Origin: Branchiostoma floridae
Lineage: Eukaryota > Chordata > Leptocardii > Amphioxiformes > Branchiostomatidae
NCBI RefSeq assembly: GCF_000003815.2
Contig: NC_049984.1
Span: 12,581,186-12,645,185, forward strand
Length of the DNA stretch: 64,000 nt
Direction of reading: 5' to 3'
In this document: piece after piece, positions 51,201 through 62,300 of the stretch
How positions within the stretch are numbered: position 1 is the first letter of the stretch
Layout of the letters: each line of letters opens with the position of its first letter
Translations under genes and position numbers: made by a program
Notes under the pieces: generated by a model
What the model was told of the DNA's origin: nothing
What the model saw: the letters and a program-made list of their open reading frames with translations, nothing else
The model's database searches: none

Positions 51201-51570
51201 CTAACACCAGTTTCCAAACTAAACTAAGTTCTCATCTTTGGTCAGGGACAAAGCCACGAGCTATGTTAAAGAGAACACCACCTTCACTGAGTACAGGTCC
51301 TTCTCAGTGTGAGTGGATCAAACCTTACAGTCCAGTCTCCAGATTGACTCTTGGAAAAGTGATAGCCACCTGTTAAATCAATCCTGCCACAAAATGTGAT
51401 GACTTTCAATAGATAATGTCACATCTATAGCATAAAACTTTAAGACATGCTCACCTCTTGGTACTTGAAGAAGCAGCTGATCTGACACCTCCCTGTCTGC
51501 GCTGGTCGTGGCTCCCTGCCTCCTCATGGAAGGACTCAAATGATGGGAACCCCTTGTTGGATGATGGGTT
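39207..51570 (-). CDS. SPIDR: Scaffold protein involved in DNA repair (SPIDR), 5' exon missing
   Basis: Nuclear scaffold that links BLM helicase and RAD51/FIGNL1 in homologous recombination. Exons in transcript order: 51570-51455, 51036-50897, 50428-49986, 49602-49528, 47509-47307, 47177-47077, 46659-46461, 45979-45855, 45390-45161, 44597-44434, 44069-43908, 43623-43530, 43363-43163, 42807-42748, 42051-41859, 41280-41098, 40907-40820, 40374-40260, 39871-39818, 39356-39207. Phases agree and give 1031 residues (human 915 in total). Matching blocks include LHSEWSKAGEGF, DVEISDYESASS, GFAEQLQRLQSRERASITFW, PPWQKLSIP, FSLIDSVW, LSVDEETAFSWPECDTCGN and YELQAVLGQEL. CDTC and CPTC, in two adjacent exons, form a probable zinc ribbon, as in human. 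The 60-nt exon 42807-42748 is the least certain. The first exon must end in phase 0 upstream of 51570 and was not identified. Confidence 0.92.
41513..41612. other. Assembly gap (100 N)
   Basis: Exactly 100 N inside a SPIDR intron, which suggests a placeholder of unknown true length. The left flank (AAAGGCCGACATTTGC…GCAAAT) and right flank are repeat-like. Confidence 1.
41690..41815 (+). repeat. Repeat with (GAAA)n tail
   Basis: GCCAAATTTCAGGTCATTCGG followed 60 bp later by seven or so GAAA units and an ACATTACGAATACAATA tail. It looks like the 3' end of a dispersed element and adjoins the assembly gap. Confidence 0.5.
42364..42745 (+). mobile_element. tRNA-derived SINE (family A) copy
   Basis: Block order: GGTTAGGGCTGTT, GGTTCTGGCTTTGAGTTCC (degenerate B box), TTCTGTCCT, GAGAGCCACACCTCAA, CCTTCTCAGTATGAGTGGATCAAA. 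GAGAGCCACACCTCAA is shared with the copy at 1745-2110. Ends in an A-rich CAACAAAGAAACAAAC tract. SPIDR intron, abutting the small exon at 42748. Confidence 0.6.
45080..45125 (-). repeat. Fragment of GGTAAATT-rich dispersed repeat
   Basis: On the minus strand GGGGATCTGTATGGGAAGATCC…TTAATGGTAAATTTAG parallels 51650-51715 (GGGGCTGTATGGGGGACTCC…AAAGGTAAATTTAG). The GGTAAATT unit recurs several times downstream in both. SPIDR introns. Confidence 0.45.
45570..45625 (+). repeat. SINE family A tail fragment
   Basis: GAGTGTGAGTGGATCAAATC followed by TTACAGTCCAG and ACAGCTTGTAC, the distal core seen in the three fuller copies. Confidence 0.5.
46297..46420 (-). repeat. tRNA-derived SINE head with intact Pol III A and B boxes
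   Basis: On the minus strand TGGCTCAACTGG (46393-46405) fits the A-box consensus and GGTTCAATCC (46315-46325) the B box, about 65 bp apart. The intervening sequence does not fold as a tRNA cloverleaf that I can build, so a SINE is more likely than a tRNA gene. SPIDR intron. Confidence 0.6.
46955..47050 (+). repeat. Dispersed repeat shared with 55139-55215
   Basis: TTCAGTGTAATATAACCAGC, TTGCAAGCATGCAAAGCTGG and TGTGTTACACC occur in the same order as in the EDC4 intron copy, which lies directly 5' of a reverse-transcriptase fragment. Confidence 0.6.
47869..49404. mobile_element. Non-autonomous DNA transposon (1.54 kb) with perfect 26-bp inverted ends
   Basis: The left end (47869-47894) begins GTAACGCTAGTTAACC and the right end (49379-49404) is its exact complement over 26 bp. 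Subterminal variants of the AACGAATAAAGGT motif occur again near 49160. The interior has no ORF longer than 90 codons and no recognisable transposase. It fills most of the SPIDR intron between exons at 49528 and 47509. Superfamily not determined because no target duplication is clear. Confidence 0.8.
51110..51345 (+). mobile_element. tRNA-derived SINE (family A) copy
   Basis: GGTTCTAGGTTCAAAT (B-box-like), GTGTTGTGCCCTTGGGAAAGGCAC, GGACAAAGCCACGAG and GTCCTTCTCAGTGTGAGTGG then ACCTTACAGTCCAG. SPIDR intron between exons at 51455 and 51036. Confidence 0.6.
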
Positions 51571-52745
51571 CTGAATGTAGTGATGAAGCACAAGGCAATA
51601 TAGATAATATTGATACTATGCATTTTTATACATTACACAATTGTAAGAGGGGCTGTATGGGGGACTCCTGGAGATGCTTAAAGGTAAATTTAGACATGCC
51701 GGTAACGCATAGCGGTAAATTGAAAAAGGCCAACAATGCTTAGCAGTAAAATCGAAAGCTCCTTAACACATTCTATAGAACTCATCAGCAAGCACTTAGA
51801 CTTTTGCATCAAATTCAAAGCTGCTGATTTATGAGGACAAAATATAGCAATAACCCTTAACAATGAATTACAGTAGCTCGGATACGCTTAACAGTGAATC
51901 AAAATAGCCAGTCGTGGTAATAACATAATGACATGATATTTTTTACCATGATGGCAAATTCCAAAGACTGCATGACCTGCTATAATAGTATTATAAACCT
52001 GGCATGATGGACAGTTCAGTCTTTTCCATAAACCCTTTAACGCTTGAGATTGGTAATATTCCAATGAAACAACCTTTCTCAATTAGAGCTTTTCCTCAAA
52101 CTAAAAACTACAAAAGTTTCAACAATTTCAGTGAGTGCAGTCACAGCAACTTTAGTAGTAATTTGAAGGGACAACAAACCTTTCTCTTCTTTAACATTTT
52201 CTATCTTCTCTTCCTTATCCCCACGATGTCTGATGAGTTGATTTGCCTGATCGCTTTCAACTTGTGGAAGAAATAACCGAGTTTGATGCACAAAAAAAAA
52301 CTTTCAAATTTTCAAGAGTGCCGCCATGTTGTCGTGTCAAAGGTCATAGCAAAAACCGCAGCGTAGTACGTTCGCAATGTGCATTTGATATCGCATGATT
52401 ATCACCACATTTCATCCTTTTGTATCCAAATTTTTATTTAGTCAGATTATCTAGACACATTTCTGCGTCAAAAATCAGAATATGTGCGCCAAATTTCTCT
52501 CAAATCTTCTGTGACGGTTTTTGATGTTTTGCTGCGGTGCGTGCGTGCTGACCCTGCGCGCGATCTTAGCGAGTCTGAGTGAAAGGAAAGTCCCGATTTC
52601 CAACACAGAAAAATAACCTCAAGTTTCGCCGCGTCATTCGCCAAACAACCATCGTTTGGCGTTCTTCTTATCACTCTAGTTCCCTCTAAGATCTCCCTTA
52701 GCCTACTAGGCAAAAGGGATAGGATAGAGTCGGTGGTAAAGTGTC
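51571..52745. promoter_or_regulatory. Divergent SPIDR / EDC4 upstream region
   Basis: Must hold the missing first SPIDR exon and both promoters. A GGTAAATT-rich repeat occupies 51650-51900. CpG density rises around 52540-52600, close to the EDC4 start. A GCCGCCATG at 52321 on the plus strand opens only a very short reading frame. Confidence 0.5.
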
Positions 52746-55700
52746 ATGGACGGTGGTGAAAGTAGCAGCACTCCCTCAAGTCTGTCCACAGCGGAGGCGA
52801 CGCAGCTTCTGAAAGATATCCTGAACGTGGGGAGGACAAGGGACTCCGGTAAGAGTTGGCTTTATGATATTGGTCTCCGGTAAGAGTTGGCTTTATGATA
52901 TTGGTCTCTGTCTACCTTAAGAATCGCGTGTTAAAGTAGCTACAATCGATAATGGCGCAGCACAAAATGTGACTGTATAGTTTGGGTTTGGGGGGGGGGG
53001 GGGGTGAAACTTTCATGCATGTTTGCTCCATATTCAAGACAACACCACCCACGCTTTCTAAACCAGAAATTATGGAAGTCGATTTGTTGAAATTTCCAGT
53101 ACTATTCATACCATCACATGTGTGTAGCAGATGTGCACTACCCCAATGAACAAATTAGGACAATGAATTGTAGTAGCCATATTATGTCAAAGAAACAATT
53201 ACTTATTGTTATGACACAATGTTATGACAACAATGCTTTCATGATTTTCACCTCAATGGGATCAAACTGTTGCATGTAAATAAAGTTTGCAGAACTTATC
53301 AGAAATCAGAAACATTCGGGGAGCATTGAACCATTGAAGCATATTCTAGTAAGCTCTATCGCAGAGTTTGCCATGCATGTGCAGGAAACTGGAATACTGG
53401 ATAATATGTCAAAGGTGAGGACCGTCAGAGTCAGACATAAACAGTCTCGTCTCAACCATTGTCTTGATTTGCGTAACAATGTCCTGAACACAATGGCGCC
53501 TGCACCTTCATCTTTGACATATTACCCAGAATTTCTGTCTCCCGCACATGGGTAGTGTGAAATCTGCGAAAGAGCTTATTGTTATTGGCAGTAATGACAA
53601 GATACATACATTGGTGGTAACACGTTGTTATTACAGTTCTTATCTAACCTGTATTGTTTTGCTAGATGTGGTCTCTACTTAGTAGGTTCTGAGTTTTGCT
53701 GGTGCTCTCTTATTTTTGTCCGATGGTATCTTGACCATGTGTGTTGTTGGTAATGTTTCTAGATGTGTAATCAAGTCTGTGTCTTCTCAATACAAATGTA
53801 TATGGTAAGAATATTTATTTGTAGGTTGCTTAGTGAGGATTTCTCTCCTTGAGTCATTCCATCAAGGGTGATGATGTTTCTATCCTCCAGAATGCCGTAT
53901 GTCTTATATATGCTTTAATCTTCCTGAGCACAGCGTGTATTGTCTCTCATTTTCATGCAATTCCAACTCTGTCCAATCTGGAGCAAAATGGTGGTAGTAA
54001 TCAGTACTGGATATAGGACATTTGAGAATTTATTCATTACAACACATCATGTGACTCTAAATGTATGTCAACTAGTCCTTATGTATTTAATGTCCCTGAC
54101 TGAGGCTGTGATTGAAACTGAAGCATTGAAGCAAACTTAGAACAAATTTCAGGTCTGCATTCTCTAAAGGTGAGACATCACTATACTAGTACATTTCCCC
54201 ATTGTCCACATTGACGGGGCAACATCCTGACAAGGGAATGGCATGACAGGGAAATATGCACACCAATTGGGACAAGTCCTGAGTCCCGATAGGGAAGAAC
54301 TAGGGAGTTGTCCACACCAACAGGGAAATATTTTGATAAGAAAAATATGGCCGTCCGTATTGAAAGGGAAATGTGCCGATAGTGATACTATAGGGAAAGT
54401 GCATGCCAACAAGGGAATCTAGACATTTTGCTTGCTGTAAAGCTTGCATTGTACAGGTGAAAATGTTGTTTTCTGTGTAATGTATGCCATAGTGTTGAAG
54501 TGTAGAATGGCAGGAATTGCAGGATGTTACATAGGAAATGATATAATCGAATATTGGCACTTGACAGTATGAGATGGTGGCTTGGCCTACCTGGGAAAGT
54601 TGCTAGGCATGTGGGGACACTGACAGGAAGTTAGGTCAAAGGTTCCAAAAAAGATTCCAGGATAGGTCATTAAAGTTATATACACACCTGTTGCTTTATG
54701 GGAGCCAGTAGGAAAATTAATACTATGGACAGAATAAGCAAGCAATTCTATTCTACACTAGTAATGAAAGAAATAAGAAATTCACAAAAACTCATGGAGG
54801 TATGAGATCTTGACTTCCTTAATTTTTTTATTCCAGATTCCTCCCTGTCAAGTGCTCGTAGTATGACCTCCCAGAACGGGGCTGCAGAGATGGGTGAAGC
54901 TGGCAGCAAGGCAAGTGGAGGAGGAGGAGGTGAGGAGGAACCTGACAAACCTGGGGAGGAGGAGAGAGATGCCACTCAGGAGGCAGATCAACTCACTGAA
55001 GACAGGCAGCAAATGTACGTACACTCAGCACACATAACAAGAAAGGTGTTTAGATTCGCTGCCATGAACTTCTGTAGGCGCATCCTCACTAGCCACACTT
55101 CAAGCAATATTTGCAGTCAGATGTGCAAAGGTTAGGTGTGATTCAGTGTAATATAATCAGCTGCTGCCGTGCCACGTGCCTGCAAACCTGGTGTGTTACA
55201 CCAAAGGGCGTTTATACTGGCTATATTGATACAGATTGTGGTACTGACGACCCTTCTGTATGGCTCAGAGTCATGGGTCACATACAGACACCACCTGCGT
55301 CTCCTAGAACGGTTTCATCAACGATGTCTTCGCACCATTCTCAACATACACTGGAGTGACTACATCACCAACGTTGAAGTCCTTGAGCAAGCAGAGATCC
55401 CCAGCATCGAGGCCACCCTGATGAAAACGCAGTTACGCTGGGCAGGTCATGTCTCAAGAATGGAGGATCATCGTCTGCCAAAGATTGTCCTTGCTGCTGA
55501 ACGTGAGGCTTGGCGACACACTGTAAACCAGTCAGTCACTAACTTTGAGACGAACCGCAAAGCTGCCCTTGTAGAGAAGCGCAGTAGGAGGAAGACCCGC
55601 AAAGTCACGGCTCCAACTACAGACCCAGCATTGACCTGCAGCCGCTGCGGCCGAGTCTGTCTGTCACGGATTGGGCTCGTCAGCCACCAGTGCGCCTGCA

Positions 55701-58700
55701 CCAGACGTGGGCAACAACCCTAGACGATCTTCGTCAGCGAAGAAAAGCCGAGAGAGAGATTGATACAGATACAGAGGACACCTTGACATATTCCCAAAGT
55801 GGCACATCTTATGTATTACGACATAACGTCAATGTGTCATAACGTCATGTTGCATGTGTCATTACTTAAGTTCCATGATGTCATACCTTTGGCAAATAAT
55901 GTTAAAACCTTCATGCCCAAGATTGTATAATATGATAAATATTTTGCTTGGTTTATGCAAGTTAGGTCCTCATCTGCACAAATTATATTGATGTCATCCA
56001 TGAAGTTTCCCTGCTGTGGCCTAATGTGAGTTTCTGTCACCTGCAGACTTCTCCAAGGTGATGACACGCTGGGCTGTGTGCCCATATTTGGGCGTGATGT
56101 GGACATCCTGAGCAGCAGCCCGCCTGACGGGACCAGCAGCACCAGCGGCAGCAGCAGAGTCAAGGTCATCCCAGTGGCCAACTACGACTGGGAACACAAG
56201 TACTACATGGGCAGTCTGGTGGCCATCAACAACACTTACATCGCGTATGCACTGAAAGGTAGCCTGAAATATTTCTTAAGCCCTGTTCTGCTGAGCCCGT
56301 TTATATACGGGATTGACATATTCAACCCTTGTCATGTTGAGCTGTATTGTTATGAGTTCGGGCTATTTCTCATGTAAAAGTTGCATATAATAGTGACTGC
56401 AAAGCCCAGCGAATGGGGGAGTTGCACAGAACAGGTCAAGTTTTACTGACCTGGTGAAGCCATCAGCTCTGGGAGGTTAAATTGGCCAAAAAATAGCCAG
56501 CAGGACAAGGGTTAATATTTTATAGATTATGTACTAGTAATTAATGTTGTATCCAAATTGCAAATGTTACATAGGTGTGATATCTAGCAAACTTTTATCA
56601 TGTACGAAATAGCTTGATCAAGGCTGCATCTGCAATAAGCACCATTAAACCACACTTATAGTTATAGCGGCCCATCCCACATTGCCAGCCCAAGGACAGC
56701 AGAGTTTGAATAACACGAACTACATCTGAATGGCTCAAGATTAATACTCTATAGATTGTCTGCAACTTTGAAATACCTTTCATTTCATGAATGTTTGATA
56801 TTTTAGTGAATGAGTCCGGCGGGGTACCAGATCTGATAGGCTACAGGTTCTGGTATATCGGGTGCAGGAAACAAATGCACTTGTATCTGTTACTGTTATG
56901 GATAAGACAGCATACAAAGGGAGTAGTGTTGAGCTTTGGCTGTAATCTGTTCCAGGTAAGTCCCACGTTGTGCGAGTGATCAACAGACAGACAGCAGAGC
57001 GGACCCTCCTGAAGGGGTTTGTGGGGAGTGTGACTGACCTGGGGTTCGCTCACCTCGGCTCCTCACTGCTGGCCTGTACAGACCAGCTGGGAAACCTCTT
57101 CATCTGGCAGATCTATGAAGACAACCAGAAGATACAGTATCTTTTCTGTTCTCCGACAATTATAGAATTTGTTTCCACTGTCCCTTGATGTGCCAAGAAT
57201 GTTGAGTATGAAACATGCAAATGCATATATTTTTCATACATCAAACAGCTCTTGTTTGTTTCTTCCCTCATGACATATCTCCAGGAAATTGAGGTATTGT
57301 AGTCAGTTGGCATGTTTGTTTGCTGGGGTGTGTGTCCACGGTAATGGGAGTATTTCAGAGTGGTGGCCTGCAAGGAAAATTTGTGTAATTATAGGATATT
57401 TAGAGAATTAGAAGTATGGTTTGGCTCTGGTCCAAAACTATTGAAGCTAAGAGCAACCACACAGTAATGTCAGGTTGTAAGGGTTGCCTGCTTAGAGCTT
57501 GTTATCTATTTAAACCATAAGGATAGAAAGAATAAGTGTATTTTCTTCCTTAACTGACGCTTCTTGTAGATACAGCAAAAAGTTACAGGTGATGCGCCCC
57601 GAGAGCACCCCGCCCAGCAATAACCACCGCCTGGTGTGGTGCCCGTACATCCCTGAGGACGGCAGCGCCAGCGACACGGCTTCCTCTGTAGCCTCCAGCG
57701 CAGAGGAGAGGGGCAGGATCTTAGCACTTACCCACGATGAAAATGTGAGCAATCCTACAAATACAAAATTTGGATTTTAAAGTTGTTTCAAAGTTAGAAA
57801 GGAAATTGATATTTGTTGGAAATTTCTTGGTTGTCCATGGAGAAAATGAAGTACATGTAGGTGTATTCACGTGTTGATGGGTTGATGAACTATTAGTAGT
57901 TGAAATGGTGGCTCCCTGTGTGCGACCTCAAGCTGGTTTGAGTAGACTGTTGGTTTTATGTAACTAGTGTATTGATATTCTTGTGCATTAACTTGTAGAA
58001 GGTAGTAAGGTGGGCATTCCTCCTCCTTTTGCAGAGAAGTGGCTACTGACAGTCATTGAGCATTTATGTACTAAAAATTCTACCGGTATTGTTCTCAACG
58101 TGTGGTATTTACTGGAGTTGCTATTGTGTTCCCCTACAGACAGAAGTGTGGGATGTGGAGCTGGTGATCTCCCAGTTTGGGTCGGACACGATCCAGGTGA
58201 AGGATGTCACCACTGGCTACATCACTGTGGAGGGCAGCAGCAAGGCGGTGAGGAACCAGCATCTTCTGTCTGTTTAGTGTGTTTTTAACCAGTCACAAGC
58301 TGTTCTATAGTTTTGTGTTGGCTGTTCTGTGTCATATGCTTGTAATTTTTACCATTGAATGTTATGCAATACCCATTGTGACTACATGCCTAGGTGTAAA
58401 ACGTCACTCCTATCATTATCAAGGTACTCTCATAATTCTACCAGATGCCATAATAACACATGAGATAAAATACATGAACTGGAAGTGAGAATCTACCAAA
58501 TGAATGCAGCATCAATATAAACTTCAGATTTTTAGGTGTTCAACACCTTGTGAAGGCCTTTAGAACAAGGATTTTTTATGTGGCAGTATCATGGCACCTG
58601 GTAGAATTATGAGAGTTGATGTTACCATGTTTTGACACTTATCTTTTCTTGTAGCCCATTGCTGACTGCTCCCTGTCTCCCGACGGAGCTGTCCTCGCCA

Positions 58701-60536
58701 CGGCCAGTCAGGACGGCGGGGTGAAGTTCTGGCAGGTGAATGTAAATACCTTTCCTACCACATTGATCTGTGCTGTGTTGCAGTGATTGTCCTGCTGTCA
58801 GTATCTGCACAGTTTCTAATGATCATGGCTGAAACATACTCTTTGATATTCAAATACTGCAGTGCTGTAGGAATGCTTTAGACTTCGAATTGGAAAAAAT
58901 GAAGGCATTTGGAAAAATGAAGGCATTGTTTTTGGTTTTTGTGTGTTCTTGTTTGTCTTGTGTGTCTGCACTGTGTTTGTTGCCCTGGTGGCAGAAATGT
59001 CATAATAGGGTACTTGCAGAAGTGTGATTAAGACTTAGGTCCCATTTCCAAACCAGGACCTGGCCCCGGGTTGGGAATTGGGACCTAAGCCTTAACCATG
59101 GTTCAGCTGCAGTACAAAGTAGAACCAGTCATTATTGCCAGAAAAAAGGTGACAAACAGTCACTAAACCATGGGCTGTTGGAGGTCCTTGCTTGTAAATA
59201 AACAACAATGTAATCTTGTAAGATGGTAGGATGATAGTTAGGCCCAATCTATACACAGTTTTTGCCAATATCTGTGGATGTGTCGGGGGGATCTGGAATG
59301 TTGGCTGCGGGACACCCGTGGCGCTTGTAGTCTTAAACATCTATATAGCCTAATGAGCCCGCGTTATATGCTAATGAGCCCTCCCGAAGTCGGGACACAT
59401 CTACACGCGCGCGGAAGCTGTCGGGGACCCCTGCCAAGTTATTGGGGACCCCTGCTAAGTTATCGGGCGAATGGTCCGGACCTTTCGGGAGAAAGTTTGC
59501 TGATATCTCAATGGCGATATTGCAGTTCCATCTACACGCTGAAAAAAAGCTGTCGGCGAGAGGTTGTCGGCTCGCCGATATCAGGAAAAACCGTGTCTAG
59601 ATCGTGCCTTACTTTCATGTTTGACTTGTTTTGAAGATGTGTGGACTAATCCGCCTGTTTTGGCAGGTATATCTGGAGAGTGATGACCCCCCACGATGTC
59701 TGCACAAGTGGCAGCCGCACGGCGGCCAGCCCCTCAGCTGTCTCCTGTTCCTGGACAACCACAAACTGGCCGACCCCAAGTAAGTGTCTGCAACGCTAGA
59801 TGTCAGTTTCAGAAGTTATGATACTAAGATGTGAAAAAAAAAATTATTAATTAGTAGTGTATAGTATACTGCTGTGGGTTTCCCTGACATGGGCGAGCAG
59901 CAGTCAGACAGTCCTCATACTGTGTTTCCAGCTCTGTTCAGCTGGTCTACTCTAGATCTGGTGAGGCTGCACTCTTTGATGACACACTTCATCCAAGATC
60001 ATTCCTTGATCTACCACAAGTTCTGTTGCTAGGCAACTGCAACTTGGTGATGTTAAACTGTATTTTGGCAGTACTTTCTCAGACTCCTTATTTGAGGATT
60101 TCTTGTAAATTGAGTTGAGTTTTTTCTACTCTATGGTTCTTTTTGAAGTGCTGAGCTTCAAATGTGCTGAGCTTTACTTGGCATGACACAGTCATTTTGT
60201 TGGGAGTAATACCCACTGATACATATTCCTGACTGAACAAAGCATACAATTCTAGATTTCTATGATCTCATCTAATCTCATTTCATCTATCCCTTAGTCT
60301 GACAATCAGTTTTATCCACCCTTCTCAGTTTTCTTGCAGTGTTGTTTTGTGTGATAGACTTCATCTAACACAATACATAAGACATACATCTTTGTGGACA
60401 TTGGGAGTCAACCTTCTGAGCTTGTGCTTGTCCTTTCCAGCATGCCATTCTGGCGTTTCCTGATCACAGGGGCAGACTACAACCGTGAGCTGAAGGTGTG
60501 GTGCACAGTGTCCTGGACCTGTCTACAGACTCTCAG
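52746..60536 (+). CDS. EDC4: Enhancer of mRNA-decapping protein 4 (Ge-1), N-terminal WD40 part; 3' end not in window
   Basis: P-body scaffold that links DCP1/DCP2 and promotes mRNA decapping. Exons 52746-52848, 54837-55014, 56047-56258, 56956-57136, 57570-57744, 58140-58247, 58655-58735, 59667-59779, 60441-60536; phases agree and give 415 residues of an expected ~1400. Start MDGGESSSTPSS with ATQLLKDIL as in human; later VANYDWEHKYYMGSLVAI, TLLKGFVGSVTDLGFAHL, LSPDGAVLATASQDGGVKFW, FWRFLITGADYNRELKVW and VSWTCLQTLR. The last exon ends with two bases of a split codon and a GTAGGA donor, but no next exon (human continues FSPDIFSS) is found up to 64000. A 31-bp duplication repeats the exon 1 donor. 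Confidence 0.94.
52849..52911 (+). repeat. 31-bp tandem duplication of the EDC4 exon 1 splice donor
   Basis: CTCCG followed by GTAAGAGTTGGCTTTATG occurs with the GT at 52849 and again at 52880. Both are consensus donors. Using the second adds 31 nt and shifts frame. Confidence 0.95.
52986..53004 (+). repeat. Poly(G) tract
   Basis: A run of about 16 G in EDC4 intron 1; prone to length error in sequencing and possibly G-quadruplex forming. Confidence 0.9.
55139..55780 (+). mobile_element. Non-LTR retrotransposon fragment: C-terminal reverse transcriptase region plus zinc finger
   Basis: An open frame at 55169-55723 contains TLLYGSESWVTYRHHLRLLE, FHQRCLRTILNI, LRWAGHVSRMEDHRLPK, the conserved region following the RT domain in many LINE ORF2 proteins. 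It ends with CSRCGRVCLSRIGLVSHQCAC, a C2H2-like finger. The 5' part of the element is missing (5'-truncated insertion) and the frame is still open for 184 codons. 55139-55215 also matches a repeat at 46955. It lies in EDC4 intron 2, sense orientation. Confidence 0.85.
57391..57505 (+). repeat. Dispersed repeat, copy 2
   Basis: GAAGTATGGTTTGGCTC…CACAGTAATGTCAGG…TTAGAGCTTGTTATC parallels 4455-4605. EDC4 intron. Confidence 0.5.
59241..59608. mobile_element. Non-autonomous PIF/Harbinger-like transposon (368 bp) with TTA target duplication
   Basis: The left end GGCCCAATCTATACACAG and the inverted right end GGCACGATCTAGACACGG match at most positions, and TTA directly flanks both sides (59238-59240 and 59609-59611). 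Interior GTCGGGGACCCC motifs resemble those of the larger element at 5269-5995. EDC4 intron. Confidence 0.75.
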
Positions 60537-60539
60537 GTA

Positions 60540-60775
60540 GGACTGGTGTGCTCGTGTATAAGTGTACAAGGTTGGACAGGTGTGCTCGTATACAAGTGTA
60601 CCAGGTTGTACAGGTGTGTATCAGAGTCTATGATACGGGTCAGGTGTGGTAGTGTGTAAATGATTGGACAGGTGTGCGAGAGAGTGTACAAGGTGAGACT
60701 GGTGTAGAGGTGTTTGAATGTATGAGGTGGGGCGGGTGTGGTAGGGTGTGAGTGTAAAAAGTGGCACTGGTTAGA
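60540..60775 (+). repeat. Diverged GT-rich minisatellite
   Basis: Roughly six imperfect units built from GGACAGGTGTG and GTGTACAAGG motifs begin immediately after the last visible EDC4 donor. Each unit contains GT dinucleotides that resemble weak donors. Confidence 0.7.
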
Positions 60776-61745
60776 GTATGTGTGTAATGATTTTGTGGCT
60801 GCAGTTCTTCCTCTTACTGCTAGGAGTCACTTTTGTATCACAGATTGGCTCTGCTTGTGTTGTTTGTGATGTACATGACGTGTACTGGCTGTAGATGGTC
60901 CTGATATGCCTAACATTTACCACCTTACATGTCACTTCTCAAGAGTTCAAGCCTATAGTTGCAGTGGGTTGTTATCTCATAGTTCTAATGGAAACTGTTC
61001 TATGTTGACTCCCATACTGGCCTCTCATTAGTAGTTCTTTTTTTCATACTAGCATGCCCAAGTTAGAAGTCTGGCTACAAACTCTGTGGGCAAGGGACTG
61101 TTACAGCCCTTAACAGCAAGAGTTTGCACAAGATAGTAGTTTTGTGTTACGTAATTGTGTATTTCCTGATATTTTTGTTTGCTTACATCACCTTGGTGTC
61201 TAGTTCTGGTATTGCTTGTAATCACATGCATCTCATTCTTTGAACAGATTGTACAATATACATGTAGCTCTTGGATATCTGTAAGCTACTGCTGCAGTTA
61301 TCATTCAGGCTGATAGGTGGCTCCCCTCAGCCTTTCGATCAAATAACATCAGTAACTGTGTGTGTAGCGGAGCCAGAAACTTACAAGCAATGAATCTCAG
61401 CAGTCATCCTTTTAAACAGTCACAACATTTATTTACATAACTGCATCATCACAACCAGTAAGCTCCTTACCTATGTGTATTTACATAGAGAAGTATTGGG
61501 AAGGCTTGACAGTGACAGTACAGGCATTACAGTGTGGACAAGTTAGCAGTGCCAGTGTTGTGAGAAGTCTGCCTAAAGTATTTACAGGTTTGCAATAGCC
61601 AAACCTGTATTGTGTAACCTTTGTGATCCTGGCTATCTACAAGGCTGTCTGACTCTGACAGTTGTTTATGCTGTTTGTGGTAATGTCAATGTGTTTCTCA
61701 CACTCAAGAGGTTGTAGATGATCATCCGGCAATGTTCTAACATGC

Positions 61746-61845
61746 NNNNNNNNNNNNNNNNNNNNNNNNNNNNNNNNNNNNNNNNNNNNNNNNNNNNNNN
61801 NNNNNNNNNNNNNNNNNNNNNNNNNNNNNNNNNNNNNNNNNNNNN
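61746..61845. other. Assembly gap (100 N)
   Basis: Exactly 100 N, a placeholder; the true distance between 61745 and 61846 is unknown. Confidence 1.
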
Positions 61846-62165
61846 CATGTTATTTACAGGATTTAAATGCTACTGAAAATTCTAGATATAATTCTGCAAC
61901 ACACTGTCTTTGCGTAGAAAACATAGATCAACAAACCCTTGCACAGTGATATATTTAGGCACCGTCATTGTTCACACAAGTGACCAATACTAAGACCAAT
62001 GATAAGTTTCCTATTCTCCCTTGCTATTGATTAACACAAGTCATATAATTACTTACAGTCTTCAATTTCACCACATCCCCATTAGAAACAGTTTGACTCC
62101 TCACGCTTTTATTGAACTGACTTTGATACATACACATTCATGCACAACAATGCAGAAAGCTTGGC

Positions 62166-62300
62166 TCAGTCTCCATAGTTACCAAGATGGCTGTTCAATC
62201 TCCATGGTTACTAAGATGACTGTTTGGTTGCCTTGGTTACCAAGTTGGCTGTATAATTTCCATGATTACCAAGGTGGCTGTTAAGTTGCCATGGTAAGTT
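62166..62300 (+). repeat. ~29-bp minisatellite, about 4-5 units, with X-box-like core
   Basis: Units share CCATGGTTACCAAGATGGCTGTT with changes. Variants include GTTGCCTTGGTTACC and GTTGCCATGGTAAG, which approach the RFX X-box palindrome GTTGCCATGGCAAC. Confidence 0.75.

Noticed and set aside
52206-52280. Minus-strand exon-like segment (acceptor CACAAG, Lys/Glu-rich, donor AAAG|GTTTG) as SPIDR first exons
   Set aside because: It does not end in the phase 0 required by the exon at 51570 and shows no likeness to the SPIDR N-terminus.
54160-54420. Possible MITE in EDC4 intron 1 with repeated GGGAA motifs
   Set aside because: End similarity is weak and needs several gaps; only a short-motif-rich stretch can be claimed.
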